A stretch of 64,000 nucleotides of DNA from Poa pratensis (taxonomy: Eukaryota; Streptophyta; Magnoliopsida; Poales; Poaceae), in assembly GCA_947311845.1 (NCBI GenBank), contig CAMZMU010000040.1:57041596-57105595 (forward strand), in the 5' to 3' direction. Positions 56,396 through 64,000 of this stretch are shown here, in pieces. The notes beneath the pieces are model-generated. The model saw only the letters and a program-made list of their open reading frames with translations. It ran no database searches and was not told the origin of the DNA. The translations under genes and the position numbers were made by a program. Numbering within the stretch: the stretch's first letter is position 1; each line of letters starts with the position of its first letter.

Positions 56396-58261
56396 ATGGC
56401 CCTCGACGAGTTTGGGAATGAGATTCCCGAGACCCCCATCGCTTCCACTTCGGTTTCCATAGAGGACTTCAATTCCATGAAGATCTCTATGGAAAATAAA
56501 ATGGAAAAGTTGCAAGATATGATTATGCAACTTATCGAGGGAAAGGGTATCTCATCTTCTCCTACTCCTCCTACTCTGGAGGCTCCTCCAACGGAGCCAT
56601 TGGTGGAAGAGGTTGTTGGGAATAAGGGGGTTGACAACTCTAAAACTAACTCCCCAATTAAACCAACTAATGGGTCGGGAGAATATGGTAGGGTTCCTTT
56701 TCCGTACTCTCCCGACCTACCTATCCCTCATCCTCCTATGCACCTAAGAGGAGTTCCACCTAGTCTAAATGCATCCTCGTTTACTAATTGGCAAGCTTCT
56801 ATGAGATCTCATGTGAACAGTGCCAGCATTGAGCTTTGGAAGATCATTGTAAGTGGATAGAAGGCCGTGGATGAATCCAACTTGTCAAGGCGAGAACAAG
56901 ATGATTGTTAACTAAATGCCACCGCTCTTGATTTGATTCGTGTTGCCGTGGGAGACAAGGATATGCACCACATTCAACATTCACCACCGCCAAAGAAGCT
57001 TGGGATTGCCTTACGGAGGTGTTCGTTAGAAATGATAGCATGAGGAGAAATAAATATGAAGCTATGAGCAACCAAATCGAAGGTTTCTTCATGCAAGATG
57101 GAGAAACTCACGATATGTATCAAAGGCTCAAGGCTCTTGCTAACGCATATAGAGACCTTGATGCTATACATGTGAATGATGCTTATATCAAGAGGAAGTA
57201 TGTGAATGCCCTCATGCCTTTTGAAGCGGCCGACTTGAAGAGTCTCCAAGGAAGACACAACTACGCCGATTTGACCTCAAATGAAGTCATGCAAGATATG
57301 CAATCTTACAAAGTTCAAGTCCAAATTGCTCAAGACTCTCGTACCCGGGTTATTGGAATGCACCAAGGTTCCTCACTTGCTTTGAAGGCCAAGGTGGTGG
57401 AACAAGATAAAGACCAAGAGCATGAGGAGGGAAGCTACTTGGATCCCGAAGAACTCAAGATTGCCCATAGAGACTATGTGGCTCTTGCGGCAAGGATCTT
57501 TTGGAAGAACCCATCCAAAGCTAAAACTCAAGTGGAGCAAAACTTCAAATTAAGTGGTTACAAGGAGGGCAACCCAAAAATGAAGACTTGCTTCAATTGT
57601 CAAGATAGATATCACTACATTGCCGAGTGTCCTTATGAGAACCGTGAAGAACATGGTGGAAGACTTATTTTCAAGGAGGCTCCAAGGTCTTCTAGCAAGA
57701 AGCCTTACTTCAAGAAGCCCATCTCCAACAAGAAGCCACCTTCAAAGATTGTGTTAGTGACAAGAGAAGAATATACATCCGGGATGAGTGAAGAAGAAAG
57801 AACCACAAGTGGAGTGGCCGCCTTAGCCATTACTTTATCAACATCTACTTCTCCCTTTGAATCCCCCAATGAGAATGTCTCCATCCAATCCGCTACATGT
57901 CTCATGGCCAAAGGCCCCGAGGTATCATCTTTCCCTCCTTCTAAGACTATGAATGAAATACATGATCTTATGAGTCTTAGAGTAAAGGAAGAAAATGTTG
58001 CTTTGGATTTCTTGTTGACTAACTTGCAAGGTGAATGCAAGATTCGATTTGAGATTCTTATGAGTCAATATAAATGGCACAAGATCTCCTTGAGGAAAAG
58101 GGGAGACTTGAAAGAGAAAATGCTAATGAGATTGCTTCTCTCACCGTTGCTCTTGAGGAAGAGCATGAGCTTCGAGTTTCTCTTGAAGAGAGGCTTGAGA
58201 ATTTCGATGAGTCACAAAATGAAATCCTTTCAAAAATCATTAAAGAACGTGACCATGCTAT
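56396..58261 (+). pseudogene. Gag of the outer Copia element
   Basis: ATG 56396: MALDEFGNEIPETPIAS, a short coiled-coil, Pro-rich linker, LNASSFTNWQASMRSHV (UBN2-type gag start). Stops at 56858 and 56908 and a shift near 57010 follow. The main frame then runs 57019-58070 (RRNKYEAMSNQIEGFFMQDG), with a CCHC-type knuckle CFNCQDRYHYIAEC (57592-57633) in which the usual Gly is replaced. After a one-base shift near 58070 it continues as a coiled coil (MAQDLLEEKGRLERENANEI) until it is cut at 58261. Gag forms the particle; this copy is broken. Confidence 0.85.
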
Positions 58262-59871
58262 TGAAGGGGATCGTAGGCAGAAAACAAAATTTTCCTAACA
58301 ACGATAACCTTAAACAAGCCAGAATCTATAACTATGCAGATATACGAAATACGGAGGAAGACGATATACATACCCTTGTAGACCGAAAAACGGGATTATG
58401 CTCCCGCACAAGCGTTGTCGATTAAGCCGACGTAGCCGACCTCGAAGTCGTGAAGACGATCACCTCCAAGCACCCCAAGCGTGGTGCCTCGCAGGGGGTC
58501 ACAAGCGTACGGTGAAGAAGACAACCTCCGGGCTCCGATCCAGCCAAGCAGCGAAAGTAGAAGACTTGGACCGAACACAAGCAGCACGACGGTGTGCGTA
58601 TGGTGGAGAAAACCTCAACCTCAGCGCAACCCCAATTGCGGAGTCACGTTTGGAGGAGAGAGAGAGAGAGAGAATTTGGTGTATTTTCAAAGGCATGTGG
58701 GCACCTATATTTATAGGAGATGGGAGGAGTGCAACTCCCCTTGGCTTAGCCATGTGGGACTATTCCCGCATGGTGCGCCGCACCAAGGGGAGCAGCCGGC
58801 CCTGGTGGGCCCCATTCGGCCCACCCAGGGTGGCTCCCTCCCAAACCGCACCAAGGGGGGAAATCCCCCCTCCATGGGCCTTCTAGGCCCATTTAAATGT
58901 GCAGCCTTTAAAAATTCGAAATTAATTAAATAAAAATATATTTAACTATTAATTACACTAATTAATATTAAATACATATTATCTATTTTATTCTGGCTCC
59001 GAAAACTATTTCTTCGCCCTCCGATCTCCATCGGATGTGTCCCGGAACGCTTCCGGTGCTCTCTCTTCTATTTTCTCTTCTGTGTCCAATCTATTTTAAG
59101 CGTCACTCCCTTAAGCTTGATACCCTGCGGTACGAGAATACTCCAGACATGATCGAGACCCGTTCTCCGATCAATGACTAATAGCGGGGTCGTGGATACC
59201 CATATTAGCCCCTGTGCATTACGAATAACTTTGTCGTTCAAACCGTAGACATTGAGTCTTATACCTTTTGCCAGGTGATACTTAGTTTGTCCGAGACTCG
59301 ATCTCGTTACCAACGAAACTATTCTTTACTCGTCGGTGACATTACATCCCCGTGACCTAGTCACATGCTTGCAAGCTCATTGATGTAATCTCACCGAGTG
59401 GGTCCAGATTATCTATCCTGCTATGTGGATTGGCAAATCCCGCTCTTGATCCCTCGCCTCACGTACTCCCTTCCGATACCCGAGAGGGACACCTTTATTG
59501 TCACACTATATAAGATATGACATTTGATGCAATCAAAATATCTTTCAGAAATAGCGATTGAAGTTGATCTCACGGTCGAATGCATAATGACTACGCCTAC
59601 AAATATTGGGTATGTCCATCACGTCATTCTCCCAATGATATGACTCCATTGTCAACTGACATCAATGTCACATGATCGGGAAACCTCGATCATCAATTGC
59701 ACAATGAACTAGTTAAATAGAGGCTACTAGGGACCTGGTTATTCATGTACCACACGTGTATTAATGTTTTCGCTTAATACAGTTATAGCATGGTATAAAA
59801 CATATTATGAACAATTGAGATATGATAAATAAAATGTCTTTATTAATTGCCTCTAGGGCATATCTCCTTCA
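58262..59871 (-). repeat. 3' LTR of the Angela/BARE-like element
   Basis: 1610 bp. Plus-strand ends TGAAGGGG and CTCCTTCA (inverted termini). Contains GAGAGAGAGAGAGAGA (58659-58674) near the R/U5 side and the long AT-poor U5 end. Typical LTR size for this family is 1.6-1.8 kb. Confidence 0.88.
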
Positions 59872-59885
59872 GTCTCCCACTTGCA
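59872..59885 (-). promoter_or_regulatory. Polypurine tract
   Basis: Minus strand GTGCAAGTGGGAGAC directly before LTR start TGAAGGAG; primes second-strand synthesis in LTR elements. Confidence 0.75.
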
Positions 59886-59897
59886 CTAGAGTACAAT

Positions 59898-62854
59898 TTA
59901 ATCCATATTACAAATTGGTAAAAGCCGAACACCCATAGCATTTTGGTGTTTTACATGCTTGTCTAGTGGAAGAGACTTCGTAAGCGGATCTGCAACATTC
60001 AGATCCGTATGTATTTTGCAAATCTTCACTTCGCCTTCCTCGACATACTGTCTTATTACATGGAAGCATCGGAGAATGTGTTTGGAGGTTGAGTGAGATA
60101 TTGGTTCCTTTGCGTTAGCAATGGCACCCGTGTTGTCGCAGTAGAGGGTCACGGGGTCTTGCGCGCTTGGGAACACTCCGAGCTCGATGACGAACTTCCT
60201 CAGCCAAACAGCTTCATTCGCGGCTTCCGAAGTAGCGACGTACTCCGATTCCATTGTAGATTGGGCTACTATGGGTTGCTTCCCACTTCTCCAGCTCACA
60301 GCGCCTCCGTTCACCCTAAAAACATATCATGTTTGAGACTTCGAGTCATCTGGATCTGTGCAGAAATTTGCACCAACGTAACCTGTTACGCCAAATTCCT
60401 CTCCACAGCCTACATACACAAGAAACATTTCCTTGGTTTGCTTGAGATACTTCAGAATGTTCTTAACAGCTATCCACAATGCTCCTTTCCAGGATTACTT
60501 TGGAACCGGCTCGTCCAACTAAGAGCCAACGGTACATCGGGTCGAGTACTTAACATGGCGTACATGATCGAACCTATGGCTGAAGCATAGGGATGTTTAG
60601 CCATTTCGGCTTTATCATGCGCCGTCACTGGACACTGAGACTTGCTCAATAGCCTACCCTTGACAATTGGCATAGACCCTTTCTTTGCCGAATCCATACC
60701 AAACTTTTTCAGTATCTTGTCAAGGTAAGTACTCTGACTTAACGCTAATAGGCGTCTTGATCTATCACGATAGATTTTAATGCCTAACACGTATGCAGCT
60801 TCTCCTAAGTCCTTGATCGAAAATTTACTGTTTAAATATTTCTTCACGCTATTCGAAAGATCCACATTATCCCCAATCAGTAATATATCATCCACATATA
60901 GTACTAGGAACACAACTGAGCTCCCACTCATTTTCTTATAAATGCAGGTCTCTTCCACATTTTGGACAAATCCAAAACCTTTGATCACTTCATCAAAGCG
61001 AAGGTTCCAGCTCCGAGATGCTTGCTTTAGTCCATAAATGGAACGCTGAAGCTTGCATACTTTGCCAGTATTCTCTGGATTGACAAAACCTTCAGGTTGT
61101 ACCAGGGGCGGAGCCAGAATTGCTTAGCTTTGTCTGTTAGGGGGGGGGGCGATTAGAGCAAACTTTACAAAATGTACATTGTTCATACAAAAATTAGGAG
61201 CAAATGAATGGTGTTAGGGGGGGGGCCAGAGCCCCTGCTGGTCCCCCTGTCTCCACCACTGGGTTGTACCATATACAACTCTTTCTCAATGTTTCCATTT
61301 AGGAACGATGTTTTGACATCCATCTGCCATATTTCATAATCGTAATATGCAGCAATTGCTAGCAAAACCCGAATAGACTTTAGCATCGCTACTGGTGAAA
61401 ATGTTTCATCGTAGTCAATTCCATGAACTTTTCGGAAACCCTTCGCGACAAGCCGAGCTTTATAGACGGTCACATTACCGTCAGCATGAGTCTTTTTCTT
61501 AAAGATCCATTTATTCTCGACGGCCTTGCGCCCTTCGGGAATCTCCATCAAAGTCCATACTTTGTTGTCATACATGGATCCCATTTCGGATTTCATGGCT
61601 TCAAACCATTTCTCGGACTCGGGTCCTTCCATTGCCTCTTTGTAGCTCTTAGGTTCGTCCTGTTCAATTAACATGACGGTGCAAACAAGATTACTGTACC
61701 ATTCAGGAGCGATACGGGTTCTTGTAGACCTACGAGGTACAATAGTTTCCTCGACGTTTGCTCCCACTCCATCTGTGGAGGATGGTTTCGGAACATCTTC
61801 CGTTGCGCCACTCGAAATTTCGAGTTCAGGGTCAACTATCTCGTCGAGGTCTATTTTCCTCCCACTTACTCCTTTGGCGAGAAACTCCTCGATAAAGGCG
61901 CCGTTCTTTGCGACACATGTTTTGCCCTCGGCTTGGTTGTAGAAGGTGTATCCTATGGTTTCCCACGGATATCCTACAAAGATGACTTTCTCTGATTTCG
62001 GTTCGAGTTTGTCAGGCTGTAGTTTCTTAACGTACGCCTCACAACCCCAGACCTTCAGGAACGACAACTTAGGTTTCTTGCCATGCCATATCTCATACGG
62101 TGTCATTTCTACGGATTTGGATGGAGCCCTATTTAAAATGAATGCGGCTGTTTCTAACGCATATCCCCAAAATGATATGGGCAAGTCGGTAAGAGACATC
62201 ATAGACCGCACGCTATCCAATAGGGTACGATTACGTCGCTCAGACACACCGTTGTGTTGCGGTGTCCCAGCAGGCGTAAGCTGCGGCACGATGCCACATG
62301 CCTTCAGATGTGTGCCAAACTCAAAACTCAAATACTCACCACCACGATCGGATCGGAGGTGCTTGATTTTCTTGTTGAGTTGATTTTCAACTTCATTCTG
62401 AAATTCCTTGAACTTTTCAAACGTTTCAGACTTGTGTTTCGTTAAGTAGGTATACCCGTATCTACTCAAATCATCAGTGAAGGTGACAAAGTAACGATAA
62501 CCATTGCGTGTCGACACGCTCATTGACCCGCACACATCTGTATGTATGATTCCCAATAAGTCCGACGCCCGTTCCATAAATCCGGTGAACGGTGTCTTGG
62601 TCATCTTGCCCATGAGGCATGGTTCGCAAGTGTCAAAGGATACAAAATCTAATGAGTTTAAAAGTCCATGTATGGAGTTTCTTCATGCGCTTTATACCAA
62701 TATGACCGAGACGGCAATGCCACATATACATGGCGGTATCACTACTAAGTTTAATCCTCTTGGCATCTATGTTATGAATGTGAGTACTACGATCGAGATT
62801 CAACAAGAATAAACCATTACTCTCAGGAGCATTAACATAAAAGATATCATTCAT
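59898..62854 (-). pseudogene. Pol of the Angela-like element: pre-integrase, integrase, RT, RNase H
   Basis: From the right: GAG_pre-integrase MYMWHCRLGHIG (about 62720), integrase core with HTDVCG, LRSDRGGEY and PQHNGVSERRNRTLLD (62540-62210), RT start WTLMEIPEGRKAVENKWIFK and KARLVAKGF (61560-61440), a break by the hAT MITE after ELYMVQP, then EGFVNPENT on the other side, YVDDILLIG (60895), YASAIGSIMYAM, and RNase H AQSTMESEYVATSEA with YCDNTGAIANA (60270-60130). Frameshifts lie near 62640, 60480 and 60320 in addition to the insertion. Acidic catalytic motifs are still readable but no continuous product is possible. Confidence 0.88.
61103..61261. mobile_element. hAT MITE, 159 bp
   Basis: 8-bp target duplication GGTTGTAC (61095-61102, 61262-61269). 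Ends CAGGGGCGGAGCCAG and the inverse CAGTGGTGGAGACAG. Two G runs of 9 (61141, 61217). No coding. An 8-bp duplication with CAGGGGCGG ends is typical of hAT elements. Splits the RT of the Angela-like pol. Confidence 0.9.
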
Positions 62855-64000
62855 CGAAATAGTTCAACCATTGATACTGAATTGAATGAATATCCGTATT
62901 GCAATAAGCAAGACCCACTGATAATGTTTACACTCAACGATGGTACAAAATAACACTTATTTAAAACCAAAACTAATCTCGATGGTAGATGTAGAGGGAG
63001 TGTGCCGACAGCCACCACATCAACTCTTGATCCATTGCCGACGCGCATCGTCACCTCGTCCTTCGCCAGGCGCCGTTTATTCCACAACTCCTCCCGAGAG
63101 TTACAAATGAGAGCAACAGAACCGGTATCAAGTACCCAGGTATTACTCCAGGCGCATGTAAGGTAAACATCAATAACATGTATATCGGATATACCTTTCT
63201 CTCTCGCGACAATCTTGCTGGCCTTCTTGTCTTCTAGGTACTTGGGGCAGTTGCGCTTCCAGTGACCATCTCCCTTGCAGTAGAAGCATTCCACGCCAGG
63301 TTTGGGACCAGGTTTGTTAGCCTTGGATCTGGCAATAGGCTTACTATCCTTCCTCGGCTTCCAGTTCTTCTTTCCCTTGCCGCCAGATTTCTTAAAATCG
63401 ACGGTCTTGTTGACCATCAACAGTGTGTGCTCCTTCTTGATCTCCACCTCAGTAGTCTTCAACATCACGAACACCTCGGACAGACTCTTAGCCATGCCCT
63501 GCATGTTGTAGTTCATGACGAAGCCTTTGAAGCTAGGGGGCAACGATTGCAGCACCCTATCAATCGCCAGCTCATCAGGAATCTTGCATTCCAGAGTGTT
63601 AAGGCGTTGAACATAGCCAACATTTTGACCACGTGCTCGCTCACACTGCTGTGCTCCTCCATCTTGGCTGAGAAGAAGAGCTCAGAAGCTTCATACCTCT
63701 CAGCCTTGGCCTGTGGCGCAAAGACAGCCTTGAGATCAGTAATTATCTCAAAGGTGCTCATCTTCTCAAAGCGCTTCTGCAGGTCAGCTTCCATGGCATA
63801 GAGCATGCCACTCTGGATAAAAGAGGAATCATCCGCCTTGGACCGATAGACTTTCTTCTCGTCCTCAGAGGCGGTGTCTCCAGGCTGATCACCTATGGCG
63901 GCCTCCAGGACGTAGGCCACCTTGTGGGGAGTGAGAAGGATCCTCAGGTTGCGGAACCAGGACATGAAGTTCGACCCATTGGTCTTAAGCTTTTCTTTCT
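62851..64000 (-). pseudogene. Gag and protease of the Angela-like element (partial)
   Basis: The minus strand from the edge reads a UBN2-type gag (SWFRNLRILLTPHKVAYVLE, SSVSEHVVKMLAMFNAL), a one-base shift near 63590, then LQSLPPSFKGFVMNYNMQ, a CCHC knuckle CFYCKGDGHWKRNC (about 63290) and aspartic protease WVLDTGSVALI (63150), where the usual D-S/T-G-A-S/T appears as DTGSV. A further shift near 62860 separates it from pol. The N-terminus is outside the window. Confidence 0.85.

Larger units (their letters stand above)
55158..58261 (+). mobile_element. Copia LTR retrotransposon, left part (LTR, PBS, gag)
   Basis: 5' LTR, primer-binding site and gag in order. The element is cut at 58261 by an inserted minus-strand Angela-like Copia, and its pol and 3' LTR are outside the window. 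The base before the LTR block is ATATG (55153-55157), the presumed target duplication. Confidence 0.85.
58262..64000 (-). mobile_element. Angela/BARE-like Copia retrotransposon, 5'-partial
   Basis: On the minus strand, gag, protease, integrase, RT and RNase H run from the right edge to 59898, then polypurine tract and 3' LTR. Copia order (integrase before RT). The 5' LTR and gag start lie beyond 64000. Host gag sequence ends in GCTAT at 58257-58261, the expected 5-bp target site. The LTR start TGAAGGAGATATGCCCTAGA is the Angela/BARE hallmark. Multiple frameshifts make it inactive. Confidence 0.9.

Overview
The window is plant nuclear DNA from a large, transposon-rich grass genome, most likely Triticeae (wheat/Aegilops/barley group). 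The evidence is an Au-type SINE, a BARE/Angela-like Copia element, a Caspar-like CACTA element whose ends carry TCCCGGTT-type repeats, a Stowaway MITE, and Helitrons ending in the grass-type hairpin plus CTAG. No prokaryotic features, rRNA genes, tRNA genes or CRISPR arrays were seen.

The only cellular gene is a cysteine-rich receptor-like kinase (CRK) on the + strand, entering at base 1 and ending at 9950. Exon 1 (DUF26/Gnk2 C-terminus) is separated from the transmembrane and kinase exons by an intron of about 8 kb. The intron holds a minus-strand Helitron carrying a two-exon histone H3.3 fragment and a second, less certain Helitron. A single missing base after DFGLAR shifts the kinase frame, so this copy looks like a recent pseudogene unless the base is a sequence error.

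10040-22262 is a tandem small-LTR (TRIM-like) element whose third LTR is split by an 11.6-kb CACTA transposon (10650-22248, target duplication CAT). The CACTA holds three decayed genes: a TNP2 transposase, a short conserved third ORF, and a Transposase_24/Ulp1-C48 protein. Each is preceded by a TATA box and by repeats like those at the element's ends.

22263-45230 is a nested-insertion landscape built on several diverged copies of one LINE 3'-end-derived repeat. One copy is hit by a 7-kb LINE (22995-30000). Another is hit by a MULE MITE, a 2.65-kb composite Helitron with a near-identical tandem duplication, and a 3.84-kb Helitron. Paralogous copies in the same window act as empty sites and confirm several boundaries. 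An Au SINE splits the YADD motif of another LINE fragment.

45230-55157 holds two poly(A) retroposons with 15-bp target duplications, a second MULE MITE, a deletion-derivative PIF/Harbinger element, a TTA-flanked Harbinger-like element, a Stowaway MITE and unclassified spacer. 55158-64000 is a Copia element (LTR, PBS, gag) split by a minus-strand Angela/BARE-like Copia that runs off the right edge; its reverse transcriptase is in turn split by a 159-bp hAT MITE. Nearly all coding regions are decayed, so the window is mainly a record of insertion order.
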